Source: Alcanivorax sp.
GTDB taxonomy: Bacteria; Pseudomonadota; Gammaproteobacteria; Pseudomonadales; Alcanivoracaceae
Direction of reading: 5' to 3'
Assembly: GCA_022565695.1 (NCBI GenBank)
Contig: JAIUME010000002.1
Location: 62,001-126,000 of the forward strand
DNA length: 64,000 nucleotides
Part shown: positions 39,047 through 49,307 of the stretch, piece after piece
Numbering within the stretch: the first letter of the stretch is position 1
Layout of the letters: the number at the start of each line of letters is the position of its first letter
Program-made: the position numbers and the translations under genes
Notes under the pieces: generated by a model
What the model saw: the letters and a program-made list of their open reading frames with translations, nothing else
What the model was told of the DNA's origin: nothing
The model's database searches: none

Positions 39047-39147
39047 CTGACCACCGAACATCGAAGAATGGGCAGGCCTGCAAAGAAAGCACTGCCCGCC
39101 AATCCACGATGAACCTTCTTTGATGAACCTGAAAAAGCGTCGGGCAC

Positions 39148-39173
39148 AAAAAAGCCGCGCAAGCGCGGCTTTT
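39148..39173 (-). terminator. terminator of tRNA-Pro
   Basis: AAAGCCGCG and CGCGGCTTT form a stem with loop CAAG; on the minus strand it is followed by a U-run. It lies about 30 bp beyond the tRNA 3' end. Confidence 0.85.
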
Positions 39174-39204
39174 CGTGTCTGCCCCGGGAAGGCAGGCGTA
39201 TATC

Positions 39205-39281
39205 TGGTCGGAGTAGCAGGATTTGAACCTGCGACCCCTACGTCCCGAACGTAGTGCTCTACCAGGCTGAGCTATACTCCG
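39205..39281 (-). tRNA. tRNA-Pro (anticodon CGG)
   Basis: On the minus strand the acceptor CGGAGTA pairs with TACTCCG, the D-arm reads GCTCAGCCTGGTAGAGC, the anticodon loop TTCGGGA is closed by CTACG/CGTAG giving anticodon CGG, the T-arm carries GGTTCAAATCC, and CCA is encoded. Confidence 0.96.
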
Positions 39282-39329
39282 AAGCGGTGTGCATTCTATC
39301 AATATTTACGTGGATTGCTAGCCTTTCTG

Positions 39330-39335
39330 TATAAT
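39330..39335 (+). promoter_or_regulatory. perfect -10 box immediately before rlmG
   Basis: TATAAT lies 8 bp before the rlmG ATG. Transcription would begin within 1-3 nt of the start codon, implying a leaderless or nearly leaderless mRNA; no ribosome site is present. The -35 region is poor (TTTACG, 19-bp spacing). Confidence 0.55.
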
Positions 39336-39343
39336 CCGCCGCC

Positions 39344-40492
39344 ATGACTCAGCCCACCGTAGACACCCTGTTCGAGCACGCCCTGGCCAGCCTCAGGTTG
39401 CGTCGTTACCCGCGTTTGCGCGGGGAAACGCTGCGCGCCTGGGATGGGGCAGATCTGTATCTGCTGGATGAGTACGGCCGGCTGGATGCGCCTGCGGCGG
39501 GTGCGCCTCTGGTGCTGAATGACCAGTGTGGTGCGTTGACGCTGGCGCTGCATGCGTGCGGTCGTTCTGCCAGTGCGCAATTGTGCAGCAGTGGTGATTC
39601 CTGGCTGGCGCAGGCCGCGCTGCAGGCTAACGCCAGCGATAACGGGCTGGTGTTGCCCGAGGGTGTCTGGCGTTGGCCGCTGGATGCCTGGCCTGAGGCG
39701 CCATCGGTGGTACTGGTGCGGGTGCCGAAAGAGATGGCGCTGCTGGAAGCGCAGCTCAGCCGCCTTGGCAGTCTGCCGGCGGGCACGCCGGTCCGGCTTG
39801 CCTGGATGGACAAGCACCTGCCGGGTGGGCTGGTGGATCGCGTCAGGCACTATCTTGGCCCGGTGAACTTGTTGCGTGGTGCCCACAAGGCCCATGGGCT
39901 GCAGGCCGAGGTGCCGGCGGGCGGGGTGCCAGCGGCCCCTTATCCGACCCGAGTCGCAGTGCCGGAGCAGGGCTGGTCGCTGACTGTCCATGCCGGGGTG
40001 TTTGCCCAGCAGCAGCTGGATATCGGTGCGCGGTTGTTTATGGCTTCGGTGCCGAAGAATGTGACGGGCCCGATGGCTGACCTCGGGTGTGGTAACGGTG
40101 TCATTGGCATGATGGCAGCGCGCCGCAATCCGGGTCTGCCGGTGACGTTTTGTGACGAATCCTGGCTGGCGCTGCAAAGCGCCCGGGAGAACATGCAGGC
40201 ATGCCTGCCGGACGAAACAGCTCATTTTCATCTGGGTAACGGGCTGGCCGGTCTGACGGAGCGCTTTGCGCTGATTCTGCTGAATCCGCCGTTTCATCGG
40301 GGGCATGCGGTGGATGATACGGTGGCGAAAATGCTGTTCCGCCAGGCGGCGGATCGGCTGCTGCCGGGTGGGGTGTTGCAGGTGATCGGTAATCGCCACC
40401 TGCGCTATGACCGCACCCTGCAGCGCCATTTCCCCAAGGTACGGCAAATTGGCGGTGACAGCCGTTTTGTGATTCTTGCAGCCAGTCGGTAG
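39344..40492 (+). CDS. rlmG: 23S rRNA m2G1835 methyltransferase RlmG
   Basis: RlmG methylates guanine 1835 of 23S rRNA. The 382-residue chain has two Rossmann-like halves, as in RlmG/RsmC. The N-terminal one is degenerate; the C-terminal one holds GVFAQQQLDIGARLFMASVP, MADLGCGNGVIGMMAARRNP and the amino-methylating motif LLNPPFHRGHAVDD. RsmC is the alternative; the LDIGARLF and NPPFHxxH blocks favour RlmG. Expression appears driven by a promoter right at the start codon. Confidence 0.88.
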   Translation: MTQPTVDTLFEHALASLRLRRYPRLRGETLRAWDGADLYLLDEYGRLDAPAAGAPLVLNDQCGALTLALHACGRSASAQLCSSGDSWLAQAALQANASDNGLVLPEGVWRWPLDAWPEAPSVVLVRVPKEMALLEAQLSRLGSLPAGTPVRLAWMDKHLPGGLVDRVRHYLGPVNLLRGAHKAHGLQAEVPAGGVPAAPYPTRVAVPEQGWSLTVHAGVFAQQQLDIGARLFMASVPKNVTGPMADLGCGNGVIGMMAARRNPGLPVTFCDESWLALQSARENMQACLPDETAHFHLGNGLAGLTERFALILLNPPFHRGHAVDDTVAKMLFRQAADRLLPGGVLQVIGNRHLRYDRTLQRHFPKVRQIGGDSRFVILAASR

Positions 40493-40519
40493 GCCCGGAT
40501 TTGCAGGGGAGAGTCTGTT

Positions 40520-41203
40520 TTACGGGTGTATGTCGTCGAAGCTGGTGACCCGGGGGTGGCTGCAAGACTGATCGGTGAACTGACCATCACGGTCCAGCAG
40601 TGTGGTGACCATGCCTGCGTCCCGTGCGGCGTCCAGCTCTGCCGGGATGTCAGACAGAAAAAGCGTCAGCTCCGCCGGGATACCGATGGCTTCGGCAATC
40701 TTGCGGTAGCTGTCAGCCTCCTGTTTCGGGCCGGTGGTGGTGTCGAAATAGCCGGTGAACAACGGTGTCAGATCGCCAGCGTCGCTGTAACCGAAGAACA
40801 GTTTCTGCGCGGCGATCGAGCCTGAGGAATAGACGTGCAGGGCGATGCCCTGCTGATGCCAGTGGCGCAGTCTGTCAGGCACCTCCGGGTAGACGTGGGC
40901 CTGGTAGTCACCGTCTTCATAACCCTGCCGCCAGATCATGCCCTGAAGGGCTTTCAGGGGTGTTGCCTTGCGGTCTTCGGCAATCCACTGCTGCAGCACG
41001 CGGTTGGCTGCCACGGCATCATCCACCGGGTCATTGGTCAGTGTAGCCAGCGCCCGGATCTGTGCCTGGACGGCGGGTTGCTGCCAGTGTGCCGCGAGAA
41101 ACCCGGGCAGCTTGTCTGCCGCATAGGGAAACAGCACATCCTTGACGAAGGAGATGCTGCTGGTGGTCCCTTCGATGTCTGTGACGATGGCCCGAATACT
41201 CAA
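40520..41203 (-). CDS. mtnC: enolase-phosphatase E1 of methionine salvage
   Basis: MtnC is a bifunctional HAD enzyme that enolises and dephosphorylates diketo-methylthiopentane phosphate to acireductone. The 227 residues contain the HAD nucleophile region VTDIEGTTSSISFV, YSSGSIAAQKLFF and FLSDIPAELDAA, as in the family. The start is TTG at 41203, overlapping the mtnD stop (TTGA). It is the last gene of mtnA-B-D-C. Confidence 0.95.
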   Translation of the reverse strand: MSIRAIVTDIEGTTSSISFVKDVLFPYAADKLPGFLAAHWQQPAVQAQIRALATLTNDPVDDAVAANRVLQQWIAEDRKATPLKALQGMIWRQGYEDGDYQAHVYPEVPDRLRHWHQQGIALHVYSSGSIAAQKLFFGYSDAGDLTPLFTGYFDTTTGPKQEADSYRKIAEAIGIPAELTLFLSDIPAELDAARDAGMVTTLLDRDGQFTDQSCSHPRVTSFDDIHP

Positions 41204-41745
41204 TTTTCCAGCCTCGGAAACTGGCTGGCGATATCGCTGCCGGTAAAGTTGGCGACCCAGCCGTCAGGGTTGTTGAACAGGCGGATGGCAATAAATGAGG
41301 GGTTGGGCCCCATGTCGAACCAGTGGGGGGTGTTGGCCGGTACCGAGATCAGGTCGCCCTGTTCGCAGAGTACTTCGTAGACCTTGTCGTCGATGTGCAG
41401 GCTGAAAAGCCCGCTGCCCGCCACAAAGAAGCGGACTTCATCTTCGCTGTGGCGATGTTCGTCGAGAAATTTCTTTCTGAGGGCTGCCTTGTCCGGGTGA
41501 TCGGCATTGAGACTGATCACGTCGACGGTCTGATAGCCCTGTTCTGCGATCAGGCGATCGATATCAGCGCGGTAGGCGCCGATCACCTCGTCCTGGCTGG
41601 CGCCCGGTGTCAGGGGCTGATCGGTCTTCCAGCGCTCGAACAGCACCCCGGCCGTTGCCAGAATGCCGGCAATGTCAGCGTGATCGCTGCTTTCCTGCTC
41701 GGGGGTGTCGGGGGACTGGTCACCGTAGACGCGTATCCGGCTCAT
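41200..41745 (-). CDS. mtnD: acireductone dioxygenase (ARD)
   Basis: ARD oxidises acireductone to 2-keto-4-methylthiobutyrate (iron form) or methylthiopropionate plus CO (nickel form). The 181-residue cupin has metal ligands in DEHRHSEDEVRFF (H, H and E) and a further His in ANTPHWFDMG. Length fits the family. It lies between mtnB (24 bp upstream) and mtnC. Confidence 0.96.
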   Translation of the reverse strand: MSRIRVYGDQSPDTPEQESSDHADIAGILATAGVLFERWKTDQPLTPGASQDEVIGAYRADIDRLIAEQGYQTVDVISLNADHPDKAALRKKFLDEHRHSEDEVRFFVAGSGLFSLHIDDKVYEVLCEQGDLISVPANTPHWFDMGPNPSFIAIRLFNNPDGWVANFTGSDIASQFPRLEN

Positions 41746-41769
41746 AAGAATGTCTCGCTTGTGTGTGCT

Positions 41770-42510
41770 TTACAGTGAAGGGTTCAGCATACGTCGCTGC
41801 ACGGTCACGGAAAACAGAAACTCCAGTGCTTCGAGCTGGCGATAACAGGCTGACATGGAATTTGCCCAGGTGTACACCCCGTGCCCGCGAATCAGATAGG
41901 CGTGGGTGATGCGTCCGGCATCCATGGCCTGATCGACCTCGGCGGCCAGTGCATCGATGTCCTGCGTGTTATCGAATACCGGGATTTCCAGACGGCTTTC
42001 ATGGGTGCTGATGCCACTGAAGGCCTTGAGCAGTTCGTAGCCTTCCAGTACCAGGGTGCTCTCCTGGGGGTAGTGCATGGTCAGCACGGTGCTGGCCGGG
42101 GAGTGGGTGTGCAATACGGCGGCGGCGCCGGGCAGACGGCGATAGAGCTGGGTGTGCAGGCCGGTTTCGGCCGACGGTTTGCCGGCGCTGGCCGGGGCAC
42201 CGGTCATGTCGACCACCATGACATCTGCCTCGGTCAGCAGGCCCTTGTCACGCCCGGAAACGGTCACGGCGCAGAAACGTTCGTTCAGGCGCATGGAATA
42301 GTTGCTGCTGGTGGCCGGTGACCAGCCGTGCTCATAAATGCGCAGGCCAGTGGCGGCGATGCTGCGCGCTGCGGCGCGGAAGTCGCTGGGGGACCAGGGG
42401 CGCGCCGGGTGGCTTTTGTCAGAGCCGGTGTCCGATCCAGGGTCAGATCCGGAATCCGATTCCGGACGGGATATGGGATCGGATGTGTGGCCGGGTTTGG
42501 GGGACGTCAT
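41770..42510 (-). CDS. mtnB: methylthioribulose-1-phosphate dehydratase with Ser/Asp-rich N-terminal extension
   Basis: MtnB is a class II aldolase-like zinc enzyme that dehydrates methylthioribulose phosphate. [22 protein letters not shown] (zinc His pair) and [12 protein letters not shown] are clear. The 246-residue product is about 35-40 residues longer than usual: the start reads [16 protein letters not shown], a low-complexity repeat absent from the family. Start at 42510 is supported by the ATGA overlap with the mtnA stop. Confidence 0.94.
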   Translation of the reverse strand: MTSPKPGHTSDPISRPESDSGSDPGSDTGSDKSHPARPWSPSDFRAAARSIAATGLRIYEHGWSPATSSNYSMRLNERFCAVTVSGRDKGLLTEADVMVVDMTGAPASAGKPSAETGLHTQLYRRLPGAAAVLHTHSPASTVLTMHYPQESTLVLEGYELLKAFSGISTHESRLEIPVFDNTQDIDALAAEVDQAMDAGRITHAYLIRGHGVYTWANSMSACYRQLEALEFLFSVTVQRRMLNPSL

Positions 42511-43550
42511 GCCTGAGCCTTGTCACTGAGATGAGCAGCCATTTTATCAGCGTCGGGGCTGTGTATCACGCCGCGCTCCGTGACGATGGCACTGATCAGT
42601 GCCGCCGGTGTGACATCAAAAGCAGGATTGGCAACACGGACGTCCGCAGGCGCGATGATATGACCGTGCACACCACGTACCTCATCGCCGGGGCGCTCCT
42701 CAATGTCGATGGCAGCGCCGGAGGCCAGGCCCGGATCAATGGTCGACAAGGGCGCCGCCACAATAAACGGCAGGCCATGGTGTCGTGCCAGCACCGCGAG
42801 TGAATAGGTGCCGATCTTGTTGGCAGTATCGCCGTTGGCGGTGATGCGATCCGCCCCTACGATCACGGCCTGCACCCGGCCTTGCTGCATCAGATGACCG
42901 GCCGCACTGTCGACCACCAGCGTGACCGGAATCCGGTCTTGCATCAGCTCCCAGCTGGTCAGGCGGCTGCCCTGCAGCCAGGGGCGGGTTTCGCCAGCGT
43001 AAACACCGGTGATCCGTCCTGCTGCCCAGGCCGAGCGGATAACACCCAGCGCGGTGCCGTGACCGCCGGTGGCCAGTGCACCGGTGTTGCAATGGGTATA
43101 GATGCAGCCGCCATCGGGCAGCAGTGGCACACCGAAGTCGGCCAGGCGCTGGTTCATGGCCTGGTCACTGGTATGAATGTCGCAGGCACAGTGTTCCAGC
43201 GCAGTGATCAGCGGGCCGCCTGTCAGGGCGGCGGCTTCTTGCCGCATGCGGTTCAGTGCCCAGAACAGATTGACGGCGGTGGGGCGGCTGGCCGCCAGCA
43301 CGGAAAAGGCATCTTCCAGAGTTGCGGCGCTGGCGCCATCACCCAGGCGGCGGGCGGCGAGCACTACGCCGTAGGCGGCCGCGATCCCGATAGCGGGGGC
43401 GCCGCGTACTACCATATCGCGAATGGCGTCAGCGACGCTGGCGGCGTCGTGGAGTGTGAGCCAATGGGTCTGGCCGGGCAGCAGGCGCTGGTCAAGCAGC
43501 GACAGTGTCTCGCCGTTCCAGCGAATGGCAGGGCTTGTGATCTCAGGCAT
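42507..43550 (-). CDS. mtnA: methylthioribose-1-phosphate isomerase
   Basis: MtnA converts methylthioribose-1-phosphate to the ribulose form. The 347-residue eIF2B-like fold contains [46 protein letters not shown] (catalytic Cys), [12 protein letters not shown] and [19 protein letters not shown] (catalytic Asp). First gene of the salvage operon. No mtnK lies here, so methylthioribose phosphate probably comes from MtnP phosphorylase encoded elsewhere. Confidence 0.96.
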   Translation of the reverse strand: MPEITSPAIRWNGETLSLLDQRLLPGQTHWLTLHDAASVADAIRDMVVRGAPAIGIAAAYGVVLAARRLGDGASAATLEDAFSVLAASRPTAVNLFWALNRMRQEAAALTGGPLITALEHCACDIHTSDQAMNQRLADFGVPLLPDGGCIYTHCNTGALATGGHGTALGVIRSAWAAGRITGVYAGETRPWLQGSRLTSWELMQDRIPVTLVVDSAAGHLMQQGRVQAVIVGADRITANGDTANKIGTYSLAVLARHHGLPFIVAAPLSTIDPGLASGAAIDIEERPGDEVRGVHGHIIAPADVRVANPAFDVTPAALISAIVTERGVIHSPDADKMAAHLSDKAQA

Positions 43551-43573
43551 GCCGTTTCTCCCGCTGCGGTCAG

Positions 43574-44047
43574 TCAGCGTTCGGGTTCGTTATGTTCGGG
43601 TGTGGGCGGTGACGCGCTGCCGTCGCGGGCTGGATAGACAATCGGGCCACGGTCATAGCGACGTCGAATCCAGTTGATGCTGTCATAAATCGCCCGGCGG
43701 CGGATGATAGCGCGTTCCAGACGGTATTTCCCCGGGAATGTGCTGATGCCAAGCCCCAGCAGCATGGTCAACAGCCCCTGCCCGGGCAGGAACAGCAGTA
43801 TGGCGCCCAGCAGGACCAGCAGTATGCCCAGCAGGTTGCGCGCTACCCAGATCAGCGAGTGCATCATTGTGCTGCGCAGGCGCGGTTTGCGTGGCGCCAC
43901 GAAATAGTCGGCCGGCATACGGATGATGAGCCAGGGGATCAGCACCATGGATGCCAGGCCCAGGGCAATGCCACTGCCCACCAGCCAGGGGGTCCAGGGG
44001 GCGATGGTATCCCAGAAGCCGTGCACGACGGCCGGTGGTGTGTTCAA
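43574..44047 (-). CDS. small membrane protein of the PGPGW type
   Basis: A 157-residue protein with two or three membrane helices. The first is near [22 protein letters not shown]; a hairpin follows, ending [19 protein letters not shown], where the family has PGPGW. A basic tail ([28 protein letters not shown]) follows. TTG at 44047, 8 bp after CAGGAG, is the best start; the longer open frame has no ribosome site. It may be co-transcribed with mtnA 23 bp downstream. Confidence 0.72.
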   Translation of the reverse strand: MNTPPAVVHGFWDTIAPWTPWLVGSGIALGLASMVLIPWLIIRMPADYFVAPRKPRLRSTMMHSLIWVARNLLGILLVLLGAILLFLPGQGLLTMLLGLGISTFPGKYRLERAIIRRRAIYDSINWIRRRYDRGPIVYPARDGSASPPTPEHNEPER

Positions 44048-44189
44048 TGCGCTGACTCCTGTCCGGTCATAGCTGGTACGTGTATGGCAGGCGCAATCAT
44101 GGCGCGCGGTGCCGGTCTTCACAATACGTGAATGTGGTCCGTGGATAGTATTGGTAAGCTGACATTCTGTTTTATCAAAGGGAGATACG

Positions 44190-44648
44190 ATGTACTGGAT
44201 CCTGTTCGCCGTCACCCTCATTGTTGCACTGGGCGCTTACGCGCTCTGGTTGTGGCGGCAAGTCTGGCAGCGGGCCCGGGACGACGCGCGGCGGCAACGT
44301 GCGGGGCAGGGCGCATTGCTCGATCAGATGGAGATCATGTGCCGCGCGGTGCTGCAGAAGCAGATGAATATCACGGAGGGCGCACTGCGACTGACCTCCC
44401 TGCTCGACAAGCTTAGCGCGCGACCTCCGCAACCCCTGGACCTCGCAGCGATCCATCACCTGGCCGACCAGGCAAGCGCTTTTGCTATCGGCGCAGCGCG
44501 GGATGCGTTGCCTCGGGCAGAGCGCCAGCGTCAGGATCGTGCAAGAGAGGCGCTGGAGGCCGAGCAGGAAGCGGCGCTGATGGCGTCCGTGACCCGTCTG
44601 CTGGCTGCATTGCCGGAATGGCGACTGCACATGCAGCTGGCGCCCTGA
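44190..44648 (+). CDS. DUF2489 protein
   Basis: A 152-residue protein with one N-terminal membrane helix (YWILFAVTLIVALGAYALWLW) and a helical cytoplasmic domain containing QMEIMCRAVLQKQMNITEGALRLTSLLD, typical of DUF2489. Function unknown. AAAGGGAG precedes the ATG. It is divergent from the PGPGW-type gene. Confidence 0.85.
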   Translation: MYWILFAVTLIVALGAYALWLWRQVWQRARDDARRQRAGQGALLDQMEIMCRAVLQKQMNITEGALRLTSLLDKLSARPPQPLDLAAIHHLADQASAFAIGAARDALPRAERQRQDRAREALEAEQEAALMASVTRLLAALPEWRLHMQLAP

Positions 44649-44769
44649 TCACCGGATTGACTATGACTCTGCAGACTGGTGAGCGGCATCCTCAGGCCAA
44701 CCCGGTATTGTGTCAGCGTTTGCTGATGCCATTACAATGCGCGCTCAGACAAGAGACCAGGACTGTTGC

Positions 44770-45459
44770 ATGACCGATCACGCTATCCGGGTGGCGTTTC
44801 CCGCGTCCCCGCGCCTTGAAGAGAATCTTCGCACCTTTATCCACAAGACTGAGGCAGAACCAGACAACTCGCATCTCGCATTGCTGGAGGCCATTGGCGA
44901 GGATTTCGTCAGTGACCTGCTGGTGGCTTTCTTCGATGGGCCCATCAACGCGGTAGGTGCGGAGGGCAGCGTGGTCAGTATGATCCAGGGCGGCGTCAAG
45001 GTGATCAACAAGGCTGCCAGAGCGTTGCTGCGCAGCTTGCTGGGCAAGGCCGGCCCGGCAGAGCAGGTGGCATTGGCAGCGCATTTTCGCGCTCTGATAC
45101 TCGAGCGGGACGGCCAACTGCACATGGCCTTCCCTCTGGCGGGCTCAGCCGGGGATGAACTCGCGGTCACGTTTCGCGCGTTTCTGGCAGGCCAGGCCGG
45201 CCAGACGCCGAAGCTTGTCAGTAGCCTGAAGGCGGTGTGTGACGGGGCGCTGGCACATTATCTGGATGGCCTGGTGGCTTGCGTGCGGCTGAATGCTTTC
45301 AATCGCGGCATGGTCAAGACAGCACGTGGCACGATCCGCAAGGCGGCTTATATGGCTATCGAGAAGGGCTTGCCGGCTATGGCGCGGGAACAGAAAGAGC
45401 CGGTGGTGCTGCACTTTCAGGGGATGTTGTCAGGGCAGGGGATACTGTCAGGGCATTGA
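44770..45459 (+). CDS. conserved protein of unknown function
   Basis: A 229-residue soluble protein with no signal peptide and no motif I recognise. It is rich in Ala and Leu and predicted mostly helical. The C-terminus shows a short duplication, GMLSGQGILSGH, encoded by near-identical tandem DNA (GGGATGTTGTCAGGGCA / GGGATACTGTCAGGGCA). AGGA lies upstream of ATG 44770. It ends at a shared convergent terminator. Confidence 0.8.
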   Translation: MTDHAIRVAFPASPRLEENLRTFIHKTEAEPDNSHLALLEAIGEDFVSDLLVAFFDGPINAVGAEGSVVSMIQGGVKVINKAARALLRSLLGKAGPAEQVALAAHFRALILERDGQLHMAFPLAGSAGDELAVTFRAFLAGQAGQTPKLVSSLKAVCDGALAHYLDGLVACVRLNAFNRGMVKTARGTIRKAAYMAIEKGLPAMAREQKEPVVLHFQGMLSGQGILSGH

Positions 45460-45467
45460 CAGGCTCA

Positions 45468-45510
45468 GCTACCGGGGCAAGCCAGAAGGTTCTGGTGTTG
45501 CCCCGGTAGC
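45468..45510. terminator. bidirectional stem-loop between convergent genes
   Basis: A perfect 13-bp stem (GCTACCGGGGCAA with TTGCCCCGGTAGC) encloses a further CCAGA/TCTGG stem. It lies between the unknown gene and the AlgP-like gene, which converge here. There is no long T-run. Confidence 0.75.
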
Positions 45511-45522
45511 CGGACCTGGCGT

Positions 45523-46116
45523 TCATGCTTTCTTGGGTGCGGCTTTCTTGCTTGCTGCGGCTTTCTTCTTGGCAGGTGCCTTTTTGGCGGCTGCTTTCTT
45601 TGCCGGAGCTTTCTTCGCCGGTGCTTTTTTGGCTACGGCCTTCTTCGCTGCCTTGGCCGGTGCCTTTTTGGCAGCCTTCACTGCCGGTTTGGTCTTCTTC
45701 TCGATCTCGCGGGCCCGCTTTTCCAGGTCCTTTTCATACTGGCTGATCACCTTGGCCAGGCTGTGAGCCTGCTTGGCGGTGGCTTTCAGTACCTTGACTT
45801 CGGCTTCCAGCAGTCGCTTGCGGGTCTCGGACTCGCTCACGCGATGACGGGCATCCTCGACGCTCTTGCGTGCGCGATCGAGCTGCTTCTTGAGGTTGGC
45901 GTTGGCTTTGTCGCGGTATTCTGACTGGATGTTTTCGAGGTTGCCGAGGTTCTCGCGCTGACGCTGAATTTCCTGGCTGACACGCTCACGCGCCTTTTCC
46001 AGTTGCTGCTCGAGAGATGAAACCTGTTTTTCCCTTTCCTGATCGAAACGCTCTGCCAGCTTGCGAATCTGCGCCTGCAGTTCATCTACGCGATCTTTAA
46101 CCTTCTTTGCGGCCAT
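45523..46116 (-). CDS. AlgP-like protein: coiled coil plus histone H1-like Lys/Ala tail
   Basis: A 197-residue protein in two parts. Residues 1-135 are a charged coiled coil (RKLAERFDQEREKQVSSLEQ and onward). Residues 140-197 are a Lys-Ala-Pro tail of repeated AAKKAPAKK units like eukaryotic histone H1 and P. aeruginosa AlgP (AlgR3). It is likely to bind DNA or RNA nonspecifically. The tail is encoded by short DNA repeats (GCTTTCTTTGCCGGAGCTTTC-like on the plus strand), prone to length change. Confidence 0.85.
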   Translation of the reverse strand: MAAKKVKDRVDELQAQIRKLAERFDQEREKQVSSLEQQLEKARERVSQEIQRQRENLGNLENIQSEYRDKANANLKKQLDRARKSVEDARHRVSESETRKRLLEAEVKVLKATAKQAHSLAKVISQYEKDLEKRAREIEKKTKPAVKAAKKAPAKAAKKAVAKKAPAKKAPAKKAAAKKAPAKKKAAASKKAAPKKA

Positions 46117-46286
46117 GGATGACTCCCTACTTGACGTGGATGACGCGGCGCACGGAGAGGACGCGTCGTAATCACTTTATGCCACAAATCCAGGCGCAAC
46201 AACACAGTCTATTGTTGTGTTGATGTTCCAGCTGTACGGGCTGGGGTAGACTGGCCCGACGTAAATCCTGATCAGGTGAGGAAGTC

Positions 46287-47204
46287 ATGCCGGTTAACTT
46301 TGATGGCAAGCTGGTGATCGCCACCAGCTCCCGAGCGCTGTTCGATCTGCAGGAGAGCCATCGGATTTATGAAGAGCAGGGCCTGGAGGCATATCAGGAG
46401 TACCAGGTTGCCCATGAGGATGAAGTGCTCGGCCCTGGTGATGCGTTTCCGCTGGTGCAGAAGCTGCTGGCGATCAATGGCCGCCTGTCGGAGCCGCGTG
46501 TCGAGGTCATTCTGTTGTCCCGCAACAGCTCTGACACCGGCCTGAGGGTCTTCAATTCCATCGAGCACTACGGGTTGCCCATCAGCCGGGCCGCCTTCGC
46601 CGGCGGCGCCAGCCCGCATCGCTATGTCTCTGCTTTCGGCGCGCATCTGTTCCTGTCCACCCATGCCGAGGATGTCCGTGGCGCACTGGACGCCGGCTTC
46701 GCTGCCGCCACGATTCTGTCGGGCAATGCCCAGGCGCGGGAGGGTGACCAGCTGCGCATTGCCTTCGATGGCGATGCGGTGCTCTTCTCGGATGAGTCCG
46801 AGCGCATCTTTCAGACCGGCGGGCTGGAGGCTTTTACCGCCAACGAGAAACGCAGTGCCCGGGAACCGCTTTCCGGTGGGCCGTTCAAGGGTTTCCTCCA
46901 TGCCTTGCACAAGCTGCAGCAGGAATTCAGTCAGGATGACTGCCCGATTCGCACCGCACTGGTTACCGCCCGTTCGGCACCGACCCACGAGCGGGTGGTG
47001 CGCACTCTGCGCGCCTGGGACGTGCGCATTGACGAGAGCCTGTTCCTCGGCGGCCTGGACAAGGGTGTGTTCCTCGATAACTTCGGGGCCGACGTGTTCT
47101 TCGATGACCAGCAGGGGCACTGCATCTCCGCCGCCCGGCATGTGGCTGCCGGCCATGTTCCCCACGGCGTCAGCAACGAGGAGAAGGGCAGATCCGGGGC
47201 GTAA
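46287..47204 (+). CDS. 5'-nucleotidase (cytosolic cN-I-like family)
   Basis: The 305-residue protein matches the bacterial 5'-nucleotidase family related to eukaryotic cN-I: LVIATSSRALFDLQESHRIYEEQG at the start, VILLSRNSSDTGLRVFNSIEHYGL, RIAFDGDAVLFSDESERIF (HAD-like Asp pair) and FLGGLDKGVFLDNFGADVFFDDQ. It would dephosphorylate nucleoside monophosphates. Divergent from the AlgP-like gene. Confidence 0.9.
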   Translation: MPVNFDGKLVIATSSRALFDLQESHRIYEEQGLEAYQEYQVAHEDEVLGPGDAFPLVQKLLAINGRLSEPRVEVILLSRNSSDTGLRVFNSIEHYGLPISRAAFAGGASPHRYVSAFGAHLFLSTHAEDVRGALDAGFAAATILSGNAQAREGDQLRIAFDGDAVLFSDESERIFQTGGLEAFTANEKRSAREPLSGGPFKGFLHALHKLQQEFSQDDCPIRTALVTARSAPTHERVVRTLRAWDVRIDESLFLGGLDKGVFLDNFGADVFFDDQQGHCISAARHVAAGHVPHGVSNEEKGRSGA

Positions 47205-47283
47205 CGAGCGCTCGCGGGCACTGGCATCTTTTATACTCCAGACGCATACTTGAGGCCTGTCTTATAACTGAATGACCACAATC

Positions 47284-48335
<1,052 letters not shown>

Positions 48336-48344
48336 TCAGTCTCT

Positions 48345-49094
48345 CTAGTTAATGTTGGTAACGTGCAGGCCGCACTCCTTCTTTGTGGCTTCCTCCCACC
48401 ACCAGCGCCCTTCGCGCTCGTGCTGTCCGGGCAGTACAGGGCGGGTGCAGGGCTCACAGCCGATGGACACAAAGCCTTGCTCGTGCAGCGGGTTATAGGG
48501 CACCTCGTTACCACGTATGTAATCCCAGACGCGCTGGGACGACCAGTTGGCCAGCGGGTTGAACTTGATCAGCTGCCGGCCGGGCGCGGCCAGTGCGGTG
48601 TCCGCCTGCACCAGGGGGATCTCGGCACGGGTAGGGGACTGGTCCTTGCGTTGGCCGGTGATCCAGGCATCCAGTGTCGCCAGTTTGCGTTTGAGCGGCT
48701 GCACCTTGCGGATGCCGCAGCACTCACCGTGATCGTCCTGGTAGAAGCTGAACAGGCCTTTTTCGCGCACGAGGCGCTCGACCTGAGCGGCATCGGGAAA
48801 CATCACCTCAATATCAATACCGTAATGGCTGCGCACCTTCTCGATGAAGGCGTAGGTCTGCGCGTGCAGCCGTCCGGTATCCAGGGTAAATACCTGTACC
48901 TGCTTGCCGGCGTCTTTCAGGCGCATGGCCAGATCAATCAGTACGACATCTTCCGCACCACTGAAGGAGATGGCGATGCGCTCGAAACGATCGAAGGCTT
49001 CCGTCAACAGTTGGCGCGGTGATGCCTTCTGCAGGGCTTCGTTCCAGTCCGCGATGGCCTGGTCGGTCAGGGGAGTTTGGTCAGTCTGGGTCAT
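48345..49094 (-). CDS. cysH: [4Fe-4S] adenylylsulfate (APS) reductase
   Basis: CysH reduces APS to sulfite with thioredoxin. The 249-residue chain has the PP-loop [21 protein letters not shown], the cluster cysteines of APS-type enzymes ([11 protein letters not shown] and GCEPCTRP) and the catalytic ECGLH near the C-terminus. The cluster motifs indicate APS rather than PAPS specificity, so no cysC-dependent step is needed. ATG at 49094 is preferred over a GTG 6 bp upstream. Confidence 0.95.
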   Translation of the reverse strand: MTQTDQTPLTDQAIADWNEALQKASPRQLLTEAFDRFERIAISFSGAEDVVLIDLAMRLKDAGKQVQVFTLDTGRLHAQTYAFIEKVRSHYGIDIEVMFPDAAQVERLVREKGLFSFYQDDHGECCGIRKVQPLKRKLATLDAWITGQRKDQSPTRAEIPLVQADTALAAPGRQLIKFNPLANWSSQRVWDYIRGNEVPYNPLHEQGFVSIGCEPCTRPVLPGQHEREGRWWWEEATKKECGLHVTNIN

Positions 49095-49307
49095 GGTCAC
49101 GGGATATCGGGTCTGCTCAGGGACAGGCAGTCTAGCAGCGCCCGGCCGCGGTCTGAACCATCGTCTGGTTCTAAGGTTATAACTGGACGTGCCAGGCCTG
49201 GCGGTTGTAATCGGGCGGTGCTGAGGCTAAATTGTCGCCGCGTCACAGCCGTGGGGCCGTGCGCGCTCTATGCAAGCTCTCACTATGCAAACTGTCAGGG
49301 GAAACTC

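Larger units (their letters stand above)
38630..39204. other. gene-free stretch with two inverted-repeat elements
   Basis: The 575 bp between the hydrolase start and tRNA-Pro hold no convincing gene. They contain element A (38726-38838), element B (38931-39046) and the tRNA terminator (39148-39173). Open frames crossing the region run through the repeats and show no conserved sequence. Confidence 0.8.

Noticed and set aside
38630-39061. 430-bp N-terminal extension of the alpha/beta hydrolase frame
   Set aside because: It runs through two inverted-repeat elements and lacks conserved sequence; the lipoprotein signal at 38629 sets the start.
39299-40447. 382-codon minus-strand frame opposite rlmG
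   Set aside because: Antisense shadow of rlmG; Arg/His/Gln-rich without recognisable domains.
43551-43573. SAM riboswitch before the mtn operon
   Set aside because: The gap upstream of mtnA is only 23 bp and holds no such structure.
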